A DNA stretch of 64,000 nt. Source: Candidatus Brevundimonas colombiensis. GTDB taxonomy: Bacteria; Pseudomonadota; Alphaproteobacteria; Caulobacterales; Caulobacteraceae. A program made the translations under genes and the position numbers. Below the pieces are notes generated by a model. That model ran no database searches and was not told where the DNA came from. It saw nothing but the letters and a program-made list of their open reading frames with translations. The stretch is from the NCBI GenBank assembly GCA_029202665.1, contig CP119326.1, forward strand, positions 1,488,001 through 1,552,000, in the 5' to 3' direction. Each line of letters starts with the position of its first letter. The stretch's first letter is position 1. Positions 33,663 to 42,938 of this stretch are shown here, piece after piece.

Positions 33663-34165
33663 GGCGTCTGAGCGTCCTTCTGGCCGCGCCCATCCTGGCG
33701 CTGATGCTGACGGCGGCCGAGCCGCCTGCCGCGCCCGACCGGCCCCTTCCCGATGCGGCGCAGGAGGCCCGCGCCCAGGCCCTGTTCAAGGACGTTCGCT
33801 GCGTCGTCTGTCAGCACGAGGCCATCGCCGACAGCCCGGCGGGCGTCGCGGGCGACATGCGCCGCCTGATTCGCGAGGAGATCGCGGCGGGCGCCACGGA
33901 CCAGGCGGTGCGCGACGATCTGGTGCGCCGGTTCGGCGACTATGTGCTGTTCACCCCGCCGGTGCGGGCGGGAACCTGGCTGTTGTGGTTCGGACCGTTC
34001 GCCCTGGTCGTGCTGGCCGGGATCCTTCTGGTGCTGCGCGCCAGGCGCAGGCCCGCCGAGGCGCCCGGCCTGACGCCCGACGAGGAACGGCGCCTGGACG
34101 AAGTTCTACGAAATGAGAAGCTTCGCCGCGATCCTGACGCAACCTCGCCTCACGACGGGCTTTAG
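33659..34165 (+). CDS. ccmH: Cytochrome c maturation protein CcmH
   Basis: A 168-residue periplasmic thiol-oxidoreductase (CycL) that reduces the CxxCH disulfide of apocytochrome c. After the signal anchor (LLAAPILALMLTAA), the active site is VRCVVCQHEAIADS, and RLIREEIAAGATDQAVRD and FGDYVLFTPP are family signatures. One transmembrane helix (WLLWFGPFALVVLAGILLVL) anchors it near residue 110. The thioredoxin CcmG is not between ccmF and ccmH, as is normal for the cycHJKL arrangement, where ccmG sits with ccmABC elsewhere. Confidence 0.95.
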   Translation: MRRLSVLLAAPILALMLTAAEPPAAPDRPLPDAAQEARAQALFKDVRCVVCQHEAIADSPAGVAGDMRRLIREEIAAGATDQAVRDDLVRRFGDYVLFTPPVRAGTWLLWFGPFALVVLAGILLVLRARRRPAEAPGLTPDEERRLDEVLRNEKLRRDPDATSPHDGL

Positions 34166-34272
34166 TCGGGATCAACCATCGAACGTCGGCATTGGCGCAA
34201 ACGCCTTCCGGCCTATATCAATCGCGAAACCGGCGCCCGTCTGGCGTTGGACAGAGGATCGCAAGGACCACG

Positions 34273-35811
34273 ATGCTGAAGCGCAAGGAGTTCATTCTCG
34301 GGGCCGCGGCCGGCCTGACCCTGGCGGCGGCGGCGACCGCCGGCGGCGTGATCAACTGGCCCGGCGCGCATGCCGAACCCCAGGCGGTCAACCGCATCAC
34401 CCCGGTCCCGGCCAATGGCGACGCCTTCACGCCCCCTCCCGGCGCGCCCAGCAGTTTCGCGACCATCTTCGAACAGGTGGCCCCGGCCGTCGTTCAGATC
34501 GACGTGACGGTCAAGGTGGATCAGCCCCAGGGCGGCGCCTTCACCATTCCCGGCCTGCCGTTCCAGTTCGTGCCGCCGCAAGGCCGCGGCGGTCGGGGCG
34601 GCGATGACGAGCCGCAGACGACGCAAGGGGCCGGTTCGGGCTTCTTCATCTCTCAGGACGGGTTCATCGTCACCAACAACCACGTCGTCGCCGACGCGAC
34701 CGAGATCAAGGTCAAGATGTCGGACGGCCGCGAGCTGCCGGCCCGCCTGATCGGCCGCGACGCCGGCACCGACCTGGCGGTGATCAAGGTCGAGGGCAAC
34801 GACTTCAAATACGTCAGCTTCGAAGAGACGGCCCAGCCCCGCGTGGGCGACTGGGTCATCGCCATCGGCAACCCCTTCGGCCTGGGCGGCACCGCCACGG
34901 CGGGCATCGTCTCGGCCAAGGCGCGCGATATCGATCCGTCGGGCTACAACGACTACATCCAGATCGACGCGGCCATCAACCGGGGTAACTCGGGCGGCCC
35001 GACCTTCGACATCTACGGCCGCGTCATCGGCGTGAACTCGGCCATCTATTCGCCCACCGGCGGATCGGTCGGCATCGGCTTCGCCATTCCGGCCGAGACG
35101 GCCAAGAACGTCACGACGCGCCTGATGCAGGGCCAGACGATCGAGCGTGGATACGTGGGTGTGTCCATTCAGGATATTCCCAAGGGCGCAGTGGAAGCGC
35201 TCGCCCTTCCCGCCAACACCAAGGGCGCCTACGTGGGCGAGGTGACGGCTGACGGGCCCGCTCAGAAGGCTGGAGTTCAGGTCGGTGACGTCGTGGTTCA
35301 GGTCAATGGTCGTGACATCGACGGATCGACCGAACTGCGTCGTATGGTCGCCGCGACGGAGGCCGGACAGAATGTGCGTCTCACCGTTATTCGTGACGGT
35401 CGGCGCCAGGAGATCAACATTCGCGCGGCCAAGCGGCCATCCGAAGAAGAATTGGCGGCGGCATCTGGCGAGAACCGCAGCACGCAGATGCCAGGCGCGC
35501 CCACAGGCGCGACCGTGGAAGGCATGAAGGTCGGGCCGCTTAATCCAGCGATCCGCCAACGTCTGGGCTTGCCAGCCGAGGCTCAGGGCGTGGTGGTGAA
35601 CGAAACTGTGTCAGGCTCAAAGGCGGCCGAACTCGGCATTCCCGCCGGAGCGGTGATCCAGCGCGCCAATAATCAGGTCGTGACGTCGGCGGCCGATCTG
35701 GAGCGCGCCATCGCCGCCGCGCGCGCTGCGGGTCGTCCAGGCGTATTGTTGATGGTCAGAACGCAACGCGGCGGTGCGACGTCCGTCGTTCTTGAACTGC
35801 CGAAGAACTGA
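34273..35811 (+). CDS. degP: Do/DegP-type periplasmic serine protease
   Basis: A 512-residue S1C-family protease/chaperone of the periplasm. A basic N-terminus and hydrophobic stretch (about 8-26) look like a signal peptide or Tat-like anchor. The trypsin-like domain has H137 (NNHVV), D167 (GTDLAV) and S240 (RGNSGGP). Two PDZ domains follow, at about 285-375 (GYVGVSIQDIPK, AGVQVGDVVVQVNGRDI) and 410-505. ATG 34273 follows AAGGACCACG. From about 35140 to the end the codons become much richer in A/T third positions, suggesting a recombinational mosaic. A terminator follows. Confidence 0.93.
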   Translation: MLKRKEFILGAAAGLTLAAAATAGGVINWPGAHAEPQAVNRITPVPANGDAFTPPPGAPSSFATIFEQVAPAVVQIDVTVKVDQPQGGAFTIPGLPFQFVPPQGRGGRGGDDEPQTTQGAGSGFFISQDGFIVTNNHVVADATEIKVKMSDGRELPARLIGRDAGTDLAVIKVEGNDFKYVSFEETAQPRVGDWVIAIGNPFGLGGTATAGIVSAKARDIDPSGYNDYIQIDAAINRGNSGGPTFDIYGRVIGVNSAIYSPTGGSVGIGFAIPAETAKNVTTRLMQGQTIERGYVGVSIQDIPKGAVEALALPANTKGAYVGEVTADGPAQKAGVQVGDVVVQVNGRDIDGSTELRRMVAATEAGQNVRLTVIRDGRRQEINIRAAKRPSEEELAAASGENRSTQMPGAPTGATVEGMKVGPLNPAIRQRLGLPAEAQGVVVNETVSGSKAAELGIPAGAVIQRANNQVVTSAADLERAIAAARAAGRPGVLLMVRTQRGGATSVVLELPKN

Positions 35812-35840
35812 TCGGCATTCTGACCAAGCCTTAACTCGTC

Positions 35841-35876
35841 AATCGCCGCCGATGCGCTAACATCGGCGGCGATTTT
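35841..35876 (+). terminator. Terminator of the degP-like gene
   Basis: A 14-bp stem (35841-35854 and 35861-35874, loop CGCTAA) with AATCGCCGCCGATG in the left arm, ending in TTTT at 35873-35876. It stands 30 bases after the degP stop and 20 before the response-regulator start. Confidence 0.85.
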
Positions 35877-35895
35877 GATTCCGGGAGGGGTTTCG

Positions 35896-36567
35896 ATGCG
35901 GATTCTGGTGGTCGAGGATGACGCCGAAGCGGCGACCGCCATGGTGCGGGGCCTGTCGGAGGCGGGGCACGAGGTGACCCATGCGGTGGACGGCGCCTTC
36001 GGGCTGCTGGAATCCCAGAAGGGCGGTTACGACGTCTATGTGGTAGACCGGATGATGCCGCGTCTGGACGGCGTGGGCATGGTCGAGACGGTCAGGAAGG
36101 GCGGCGATCAGACGCCGGTCCTGTTCCTGTCGGCGCTCGGCGAGGTCGAGGATCGGGTGACGGGCCTGAAGGCCGGCGCCGACGACTACCTGGTCAAACC
36201 CTACGCCTTCGCCGAGCTGATCGCGCGGGTCGAGGCTTTGGCGCGTCGGCGCGAGACGGGCGGGGTGCAGACCGTGCTGAAGGTCGGCGACCTGGAGATG
36301 AACCTGATCGGCCGCACCGTGCATCGCGGAACGACCGAGATCGACCTTCAGCCGCGCGAGTTCCAACTGCTGGAGTTCCTGATGCGCCACGCCGGCCAGT
36401 CGGTGACGCGCACCATGCTGCTGGAAAAGGTCTGGGAATATCATTTCGACCCCCAGACCAACGTCATCGACGTCCACATCAGCCGCCTGCGCTCCAAGAT
36501 CGACAAGGGCTTCGACAAGGCCATGCTGCAGACCGTGCGCGGCGCGGGGTATCGGTTGGAGGCGTGA
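35896..36567 (+). CDS. OmpR-family response regulator
   Basis: A 223-residue DNA-binding response regulator. The receiver domain (1-115) has the acidic pocket EDD at 7-9, phospho-acceptor D51 in VVDRMMPRLDG, and the conserved lysine in LVKPYAF. The winged-helix domain (about 125-223) includes DLQPREFQLLEFLMRH and TNVIDVHISRLRSKID. ATG 35896 has GGGAGGGG in front. A histidine kinase gene follows after a 119-base inverted-repeat element. It is similar to regulators of envelope stress, but the regulon is unknown. Confidence 0.95.
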   Translation: MRILVVEDDAEAATAMVRGLSEAGHEVTHAVDGAFGLLESQKGGYDVYVVDRMMPRLDGVGMVETVRKGGDQTPVLFLSALGEVEDRVTGLKAGADDYLVKPYAFAELIARVEALARRRETGGVQTVLKVGDLEMNLIGRTVHRGTTEIDLQPREFQLLEFLMRHAGQSVTRTMLLEKVWEYHFDPQTNVIDVHISRLRSKIDKGFDKAMLQTVRGAGYRLEA

Positions 36568-36574
36568 AGTTCGG

Positions 36575-36693
36575 AGTGGTGCGTGGTTAGTGGCGAGTGA
36601 CGAGGATGAAATTCGGCGGCGAGAGGTGAGCGGTGTCCAATCGTAAGTGCTCTCCTGCGCCCACTCGTCACTCGCCACTAATCACGCGCCACT
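36575..36693. repeat. Inverted-repeat element, family A, copy 1
   Basis: Arms of 30 bp at 36575-36604 and 36664-36693, inverted with 2 mismatches, enclosing 59 bases. The arm core reads TTAGTGGCGAGTGACGAG. It fills the gap between the response-regulator stop (36567) and the kinase start (36701), leaving 7 bases on each side. A related element is at 59347-59422. Confidence 0.9.
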
Positions 36694-36700
36694 AAAAGCC

Positions 36701-38122
36701 ATGCGCCTCCCCTCCGTCCTTCGCCGCACGCCGTTTCGGCTGACGCTGCTGTTCCTGGCGCTGTTCGTGGCGGCGGCGGGGGCGATCCTGGCCTATGTCT
36801 ATTTCGCCTCGGCGTCGGAGGCGCAGGGGCGGGCGAGGGCGGACGTGGAGGGCGAACTGGGGGCCCTGACCGCCATCCATCGCACGCGCGGCATCGACGC
36901 CCTGAACCAGGCGCTGGTCGAACGCACCATTCGCGGCGGCCCCTATCTGTATCTGCTGACCGGGCCGGACGGAAAGATCGTCACCGGCAATCTGTCGGTC
37001 ATGCCGTTCGACCTGAAGGAGCCGCCCCAGGTCGGCAAGGGCGAATGGAGCACCTTTCGCCTGACCAGCACCGACGACGAGGGGCGGGTTCAGAACCGGC
37101 GCTCCATCGGCGTGGTCCTGCCTCTGGCCGGGGGCGACACCCTGTTCGTGGGCGAGGACATCGGCGGCATCGAGGCCTATCTGGCCCGCCTGACCCAGGC
37201 GCTGTGGGGCGCCATGGCCCTGGTCATGCTGCTGGGCCTGGCGGGCGGCCTCTACATCAGCCGGCGGGTGGAGCAGTCGATGGCCGGGCTGAACCAGGTC
37301 GTGCAGGCCGTGCAGGAGGGCGATCTGAAGCAGCGGGCGCTGGTTCGCCATTCGGGCGACGAACTGGACGAACTGGGCCAGGGGTTGAACACCATGCTGG
37401 ACCGGCTGGAGGCGTCGATGGCCTCGATCCGGCATGCCGGCGACGCCATCGCCCACGACCTGCGGTCGCCGCTGACGCGGATGCGCGCCAAGCTGGAGGT
37501 GGCGCTGATCGACGCCGAGGCGGGCAAGATCGACGGCGTCGACGCCCTGGGCATCGCGCTGGACGAAGCGGATCATCTGCTGAAGACTTTCAATACCGTT
37601 CTGGCCATCGCACGGCTGCAGGCGGGGGGCGCGCCCGATCCGAAGGTGATGGACGCGGCCGATCTGGCCGCCGACATGGCCGAGCTTTACGAACCGGCGG
37701 CCGAGGACAAATCCATCGACTTCTCCGCCGAGATCGACCGGGGACTGATGATCGAGGGCAACCAGCCCTTCCTGGCCCAAGCCCTGGCCAATCTGATCGA
37801 CAACGCCATCAAATATACGCCGGCAGGTGGAGCCGTGAAGCTGCGGGCGCGTCGGCGGTCGTCGGGCGAGATCGAATATTCCGTCACCGACACCGGGCCG
37901 GGCGTGCCTGAAGAGGACCGCGAGCGGGTGGTCCAGCGGTTCGTTCGCCTGGACAACAGCCGCACCGAGCCGGGCTCGGGCCTGGGCCTGTCGCTGGTGA
38001 CGGCCGTGGCCGAAGCGCACGGCGGTCGCGTGGTGCTGGACGAGGGGCCGGGGGCTTACGGTGAGTTCGGGCCGGGACTGCGGGTGGCGCTGGTGCTGCC
38101 GCCAGCCTCGGCCTCGACCTGA
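36701..38122 (+). CDS. Sensor histidine kinase
   Basis: A 473-residue inner-membrane kinase. TM1 (about 15-36) and TM2 (about 165-187) enclose a periplasmic sensor of about 130 residues with no recognised fold. A HAMP linker (about 188-240) leads to the dimerisation domain with the phospho-accepting H252 in IAHDLRSPLTRM. The ATPase has an N-box NLIDNAIKYT, DTGPGVP and GSGLGLSL. ATG 36701 has no Shine-Dalgarno; it is preceded by the end of an inverted repeat. It should phosphorylate the response regulator encoded just upstream. Confidence 0.94.
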   Translation: MRLPSVLRRTPFRLTLLFLALFVAAAGAILAYVYFASASEAQGRARADVEGELGALTAIHRTRGIDALNQALVERTIRGGPYLYLLTGPDGKIVTGNLSVMPFDLKEPPQVGKGEWSTFRLTSTDDEGRVQNRRSIGVVLPLAGGDTLFVGEDIGGIEAYLARLTQALWGAMALVMLLGLAGGLYISRRVEQSMAGLNQVVQAVQEGDLKQRALVRHSGDELDELGQGLNTMLDRLEASMASIRHAGDAIAHDLRSPLTRMRAKLEVALIDAEAGKIDGVDALGIALDEADHLLKTFNTVLAIARLQAGGAPDPKVMDAADLAADMAELYEPAAEDKSIDFSAEIDRGLMIEGNQPFLAQALANLIDNAIKYTPAGGAVKLRARRRSSGEIEYSVTDTGPGVPEEDRERVVQRFVRLDNSRTEPGSGLGLSLVTAVAEAHGGRVVLDEGPGAYGEFGPGLRVALVLPPASAST

Positions 38123-38135
38123 TTCCCCCTCATTT

Positions 38136-38262
38136 CCGCTCATCCCGGCGAAAGCCGGGACCCAGGTCTTTGGGCGCGCGGGCTTGTGGGGGCGCTTTGG
38201 ATCGTGGTCCAACGCATTGCCGAACGAAAGCACTGGGTCCCGGCTTTCGCCGGGATGAGCGG
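38136..38262. repeat. Inverted-repeat element, family B, copy 1
   Basis: Perfect 30-bp inverted arms at 38136-38165 and 38233-38262 (arm: CCGCTCATCCCGGCGAAAGC, then CGGGACCCAG) around 67 bases. Each arm can also fold on itself (CCCGGCGAAAGCCGGG). It fills the gap between the kinase stop (38122) and the glnE start (38271). A relative is at 53150-53273. Confidence 0.93.
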
Positions 38263-38270
38263 ATGATTTG

Positions 38271-41195
38271 ATGCCCGATACCGAATCCCTGATCCCTTTG
38301 GTCCGATCCCTCACCCCTGCCGGTCCCATCGCGAACGCGGCCGCCGCCGACCGTCTGCATGAGGCCTTGACCGAGGCTGCCACAGCCGACGGCTGGGCTG
38401 AAACCCTGACCGCCGCCTGGCCCGCCCTGGCTTCCGTCGCCGGGGCCTCGCCCTATCTGGCTGGGCTTATGCGGCGGCGGCCCGCCCATCTGCGCCGCCT
38501 GCTGGAGGTCGATCCGGCCGAGAGCTTGGCTCGCATCCTGAACGACACCGACGCCTTGGGTGGCGAGCCCGACGACGTGCGCGCGCCCTTGCGGGTGCTG
38601 AAGGCCGATCTGCATCTGCTGACGGCGCTAGCCGATCTGGGGGGCGTGTGGGGGCTGGACCAGGTCACAGCCGCCCTGTCGTCGTTCGCCGACGCCGCCT
38701 GCCGCGCCGCCCTGCGCGCCGTCGCCGCCGAGCAGCGGGTGCGGGGTCGGCTGGTCTCGCCGCCCGACGATTCGCGCGGCCCCGTGCCCGGCCTGTTCGG
38801 CGTGGCCATGGGCAAGCACGGCGCCGACGAGCTGAACTATTCCTCCGACATCGACATCTCGCTCTTCTTCGAGCCGCGTCTGACCACCCTGGCCCTGGCC
38901 GAGGGGGTGGAGATGCAGGACTTCGCCAATCGCGTCGGCAAGGGGATCGCCACCCTGCTCAGCGAACGGACGGCCGACGGCTATGTGTTCCGCGTCGATC
39001 TCAGGCTGCGGCCCGATCCCTCGTCGACGCCGCCCGTGGTCGCCGCCCCCATGGCCCTGGCCTATTACGAAAGCGTCGGCCAGAATTGGGAACGGGCGGC
39101 CTTCATCAAGGCGCGACCGGTGCTGGGCGACCTTCGCGCGGCGGGACGGTTCCTGAAGGCGCTGACACCCTTCGTCTGGCGGCGCAGTCTGGACTATGCC
39201 GCCGTGCTGGACATCCAGTCGATCAAGAAACAGATCCACGTCCACAAGACCGGCGAGGGCCTGGCGGCGGCGGGCGCCAATCTGAAGCTGGGGCGGGGCG
39301 GCATCCGCGAGATCGAGTTCTACGCCCAGACCCAGCAACTGATCCTGGCCGGCCGCGATCCGACCCTGAGGACGCCGCGAACCATCGAGGCGCTCCACGC
39401 CCTGGCCGCCGCCGGCCATATTCCCCCCGCCGTCGCCGACGAACTGTCGGCCGCCTATGTCGAGCTGCGGGGGCTGGAGCATCGGGTGCAGATGCTGGAC
39501 GACGAACAGACGCACCGCCTGCCCGAGGACGCCGAACGGCGCGCCGCCGTCGCCGCCCTGGCCGGATGGTCGGACCTTGCGGCCTTCGACGCCCATGTCG
39601 AGGCCCTGCTGGCGAGGGTGAACACGCGCTATGGCGAACTGTTCGAAGGCGGGGAGGAGCTGGATTCCCACTATGGCAGCCTGGTCTTCACCGGCGTCGA
39701 GAACGATCCCGAGACGCTGGAGACCCTGAAACGGATGGGGTTTTCCGAGGCGGCCTCGGTCGCCGACACCATCCGGGCCTGGCATCACGGCCGCATCCCG
39801 GCGACCCGCACCGAGCGGGGCCGCGAACTGTTCACCCGCCTGGCGCCGCGCCTGCTGGAGGCGGTGGCGCGATCCGGCGCGCCCGACGACGCCTTTCGCC
39901 GGTTCGCCGTCTTCTTCTCGGGTCTGGCGGCGGGGGTGCAGGTCCAGGCCTTGTTCCTGAACCAGCCCAGATTGTTCGAAATGGTCCTGGGCGTCATGGC
40001 CTTCGCCCCGCGCCTAGCCCGCACCCTGGGGCGTCAGCCGGCGGCGCTGGACGGGGTGCTGGATGCGCGCTTCCTGACCGACCTGTCCGATGACATGGGC
40101 CTGAGCGAGCAAATCCTGCGCGAGGCGGGCGAGACCGAGGATTTCGAGGGGGCCATGAACGCGGTGCGTCGCCTGCACCGCGAGCAGATGTTCCGCATCG
40201 GCATCCACGCCCTGACCGGGCGGGCGGGGACCGAGGCGGCCGGCCGGGCCTATGCCGCCCTGGCCGATGCGGCCATGCGGACCCTGTCGCCGGCGGCCCT
40301 GGTCGAAACGGTGCGGCTGGGCGGCGATTTTCCGGGCGCGGTCGCGGTGGTGGCGCTGGGCAAGGCCGGATCGCGCGAGATGACGGCCGGGTCCGACCTG
40401 GACCTGATGACCCTTTACGAGGCGCCGCCGGAGGCGACCTCGACCCTGAAAGACTGGACGGCCGACGTCTTCTACGCCCGCTTCACCCAGCGGCTGATCG
40501 CGGCGCTGTCGGCGCACACGGCCGAAGGCGGGCTGTACGAGGTCGACATGCGTCTGCGGCCCACCGGATCGAAGGGGCCGGTGTCGGTGCGCCTGTCGGC
40601 GTTCGACGCCTATTACGCCAAGGAGGCGGAGACATGGGAGTTCATGGTCCTGACCCGCGCCCGCGTGGTCTGGGCCAGCGATCCGGCCTTCGGCGAACGC
40701 GTCTCGGCGGCCATCGAGGCGGCGTTGCGCCGTCCGCGTCCCGGCGTCGATGTCGCCGCCGACGTGCGCAAGATGCGCGGCCTGATGGACCGCGAGCGTC
40801 GTCCGCACGGCTTCTGGGACCTGAAGCTGTCGCCCGGCGGACAGGTGGACGCAGAGTTCGCGGCCCAGTTCCGCCAGCTTCAGGCCGCCGCCGCCGGCCA
40901 GCCGCTGACTCTGTCGACGCTGGAGGCGCTGCACGACGATCCGGTCCTGGCCGAGGCGTGGCGGGTGCAGCAGCGGCTGGCCCATCTGCTGGCCGCCGCC
41001 TTCGAGGGTCGGGTCGATCCCGAGGCGGAGCCGTCGGTCTTCCAGCTGCGTCTGGCCGAGGCGGCGGGCGCGCCAGACTTCGAGACGTTGAAGACCGAAC
41101 TGACGGACCTGCGCGCCCGCGCCCGCAAGGCCTTCGAACGGGTGGTTCCGGCGGGTCGCGACGGAGATTCGGAGACGCAGCGTTCAATCTCCTGA
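38271..41195 (+). CDS. glnE: Bifunctional glutamine synthetase adenylyltransferase/deadenylase
   Basis: A 974-residue cytoplasmic regulator that adenylylates glutamine synthetase in nitrogen excess and reverses it in limitation, under PII control. It has two nucleotidyltransferase halves: the N-terminal one with GADELNYSSDIDISLFFEP, the C-terminal one with AGSDLDLMTLYE and YEVDMRLRPTGSKGP, each with the metal-binding aspartate pair. The helical linker region contains GRGGIREIEFYAQTQQL. Length fits the family (about 950). ATG 38271 starts 9 bases after a 127-base inverted repeat whose end, GATGAGCGG, is the only purine-rich region before it. Confidence 0.96.
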   Translation: MPDTESLIPLVRSLTPAGPIANAAAADRLHEALTEAATADGWAETLTAAWPALASVAGASPYLAGLMRRRPAHLRRLLEVDPAESLARILNDTDALGGEPDDVRAPLRVLKADLHLLTALADLGGVWGLDQVTAALSSFADAACRAALRAVAAEQRVRGRLVSPPDDSRGPVPGLFGVAMGKHGADELNYSSDIDISLFFEPRLTTLALAEGVEMQDFANRVGKGIATLLSERTADGYVFRVDLRLRPDPSSTPPVVAAPMALAYYESVGQNWERAAFIKARPVLGDLRAAGRFLKALTPFVWRRSLDYAAVLDIQSIKKQIHVHKTGEGLAAAGANLKLGRGGIREIEFYAQTQQLILAGRDPTLRTPRTIEALHALAAAGHIPPAVADELSAAYVELRGLEHRVQMLDDEQTHRLPEDAERRAAVAALAGWSDLAAFDAHVEALLARVNTRYGELFEGGEELDSHYGSLVFTGVENDPETLETLKRMGFSEAASVADTIRAWHHGRIPATRTERGRELFTRLAPRLLEAVARSGAPDDAFRRFAVFFSGLAAGVQVQALFLNQPRLFEMVLGVMAFAPRLARTLGRQPAALDGVLDARFLTDLSDDMGLSEQILREAGETEDFEGAMNAVRRLHREQMFRIGIHALTGRAGTEAAGRAYAALADAAMRTLSPAALVETVRLGGDFPGAVAVVALGKAGSREMTAGSDLDLMTLYEAPPEATSTLKDWTADVFYARFTQRLIAALSAHTAEGGLYEVDMRLRPTGSKGPVSVRLSAFDAYYAKEAETWEFMVLTRARVVWASDPAFGERVSAAIEAALRRPRPGVDVAADVRKMRGLMDRERRPHGFWDLKLSPGGQVDAEFAAQFRQLQAAAAGQPLTLSTLEALHDDPVLAEAWRVQQRLAHLLAAAFEGRVDPEAEPSVFQLRLAEAAGAPDFETLKTELTDLRARARKAFERVVPAGRDGDSETQRSIS

Positions 41196-41241
41196 CAGGG
41201 CGATTTCAGGCCGCCGCGTGCGGCCCAAGGAGATGATCGAG

Positions 41242-41892
41242 ATGAGAAAGACCTTTCTGACCGGCCTGGGCGCCATCGCTCTGGCTGTCAGCGCCGGCGC
41301 CGCGACGGCTCAAACCCCGCCTGCGCCGCCGGCCGGGGCGCCTGCGCCGCATCACGCGAGGGGCGAGCCGAACCGCCAGATCACCCGCGCCGAGTTCGTC
41401 GATGCGCGTGTCGCCCGCCTGACGGCCCTGGATACGAACCGCGACGGGACGATCAGCGTCGAGGAACGCCAAGCGGCGATGCAGGCCCGGCGCGCGGCAC
41501 ATGCTGACGCACGCTTCGCCAAGCTGGACGCCAATGGCGACGGCTCCATCAGCCGCGCCGAGTTCGACGCCGGCCACGCCGCGCGTCCCGATCGCGGCCC
41601 GCACGTCCAACCCGCCGGCGCCCGCGAAGGTCGTCGCGGCGGTCCGCGTCACGCCATGCGCGGTCCCGGTCGTGACGGTCGCGAACGCGGTCCGGTGGTG
41701 ATCTCGGAGGTCGCCGCCAAATTGGGCGAACGGTTCGACAAGATGGACGCGGACCACGACGGCGTGATCTCGCCCGCCGAGCGCCGCGCCGCCATGACCG
41801 CCCACCGCGCGGAACGTCAGGCCCGCCGTGCCCAGCGTCAGGCCGGGCGTCCGGCGCCACAAGCCGCTAGCCCGGCTCCGGCTTCGGAGTAA
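41242..41892 (+). CDS. Secreted EF-hand protein
   Basis: A 216-residue exported protein. A signal peptide (MRKTFLTGLGAIALAVSAGA, cleaved near AATAQ) is followed by at least three EF-hand loops: DTNRDGTISVEE, DANGDGSISRAE and DADHDGVISPAE. Each has aspartates at positions 1, 3 and 5 and glutamate at 12, as required for calcium. The linker is rich in Arg, Gly and Pro, and the tail is basic and proline/alanine-rich. ATG 41242 has AAGGAG 12 bases upstream. It is followed by an ECF sigma module; whether it belongs to its regulon is open. Confidence 0.85.
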   Translation: MRKTFLTGLGAIALAVSAGAATAQTPPAPPAGAPAPHHARGEPNRQITRAEFVDARVARLTALDTNRDGTISVEERQAAMQARRAAHADARFAKLDANGDGSISRAEFDAGHAARPDRGPHVQPAGAREGRRGGPRHAMRGPGRDGRERGPVVISEVAAKLGERFDKMDADHDGVISPAERRAAMTAHRAERQARRAQRQAGRPAPQAASPAPASE

Positions 41893-41958
41893 GAACGGTG
41901 TCGGGGTCGGCCGTCATGGACGAATCGGTCCCTTTCGTCAGCAGCGGAAGAGGCGGAT

Positions 41959-42534
41959 TTGGTCGCGATCGTCGACCCCGACGAGGATCTGGTGCGCCGC
42001 GTGGGTCAGGGCGACCCGGCGGCGTCGCAGGCGTTGGTCGCGCGCAAGCTGCCGCGCATCCTGGCCCTGGCGCAGCGGATGCTGGGCGACGCTGTCGAGG
42101 CCGAGGATGTGGCGCAGGAGGCCATGCTGAGGGCGTGGCGACAGGCCCCGAAATGGCGGCCGGGCCAGGCGCGGTTCGACACCTGGCTGCACCGGGTGGC
42201 GCTGAACCTCTGTTACGACCGGCTGAGGCGTCGTCGCGAAATCCCGACCGATGCGCCGCCGGATCGGCCGGACGAAGGACCGGCGCCGGATCGGGGACTT
42301 CTGGCCGCCGAGACCGGCGCGCGGGTGACGGCGGCCCTGAAGCGGCTGCCGGACCGCCAGCGCGAGGCCATCGTGCTGTGCCATTATCAGGAGCTGTCCA
42401 ATATCGAGGCGGCCGCCCTGATGGAGATCAGCGTCGAGGCGCTGGAGAGTTTGTTGTCGCGCGCTCGTCGCGCATTGCGTCAGGCGCTTTCGGATATGGC
42501 GCCGGTGGGCGCGACTAAGGGAGACGGACGATGA
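41959..42534 (+). CDS. ECF-type RNA polymerase sigma factor
   Basis: A 191-residue sigma factor with region 2 at about 20-90 (MLGDAVEAEDVAQEAMLRAW, FDTWLHRVALNLCYDRLRRR) and region 4 at about 125-180 (LPDRQREAIVLCHYQELSNIEAA, a helix-turn-helix). The start is TTG 41959 after GAGGCGGAT. It overlaps the following gene by 4 bases. The two genes after it encode small membrane-associated proteins that could act as anti-sigma and periplasmic sensor. Confidence 0.9.
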   Translation: MVAIVDPDEDLVRRVGQGDPAASQALVARKLPRILALAQRMLGDAVEAEDVAQEAMLRAWRQAPKWRPGQARFDTWLHRVALNLCYDRLRRRREIPTDAPPDRPDEGPAPDRGLLAAETGARVTAALKRLPDRQREAIVLCHYQELSNIEAAALMEISVEALESLLSRARRALRQALSDMAPVGATKGDGR

Positions 42535-42938
42535 AGGCGGAACGGTTGCAGGCCCTGGCGGACGCCTATGGCGCGGACCTGCGTCGCTGGCCGGCGGACC
42601 AGCGCGCCTTCGCCGAAAGCCTGTTGGCCGCCGATCCGTCCTTGCGGGGCGTGCTGGACCAGGCTGCGGCGCTGGACGCCTTGCTGGATGCGGCGCCGAC
42701 CCCGGTCCCGTCGGCTGGGTTGGCGGCGCGCATCCTTGCCGCGGCCCCCCGGCCGAGGGCGAGAGGCTGGTGGCGTCAGGCGGTCTGGTATCTGGGGGCC
42801 GGATGGGCGGCGGCGGCCTGCGCCGGCGTTGTGGCGGGCGTCGGCCTGACCAGCCATCTGACCGCCGATGCGCGTGCGGACGCGGTGCTCTATCAATCGG
42901 CCCTGACCGGGGTGGACGACACCGAGGTTCTGGGATGA
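42531..42938 (+). CDS. Small membrane protein, candidate anti-sigma factor
   Basis: A 135-residue protein. The N-terminal 75 residues are helical and charged (LQALADAYGADLRRWPADQRAF), resembling the cytoplasmic part of short anti-sigma factors. One helix at about 80-103 (WYLGAGWAAAACAGVVAGVG) crosses the membrane, leaving a periplasmic tail of about 30 residues. No zinc-binding ZAS motif (HxxxCxxC) is present. The 4-base overlap with the sigma gene, and the 4-base overlap with the next gene, are the main reason to suggest an anti-sigma role. Confidence 0.65.
   Translation: MKAERLQALADAYGADLRRWPADQRAFAESLLAADPSLRGVLDQAAALDALLDAAPTPVPSAGLAARILAAAPRPRARGWWRQAVWYLGAGWAAAACAGVVAGVGLTSHLTADARADAVLYQSALTGVDDTEVLG

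Noticed and set aside
30306..34165. Missing ccmG between ccmF and ccmH
   Set aside because: The order matches the alphaproteobacterial cycHJKL cluster, where ccmG lies with ccmABC at another locus.
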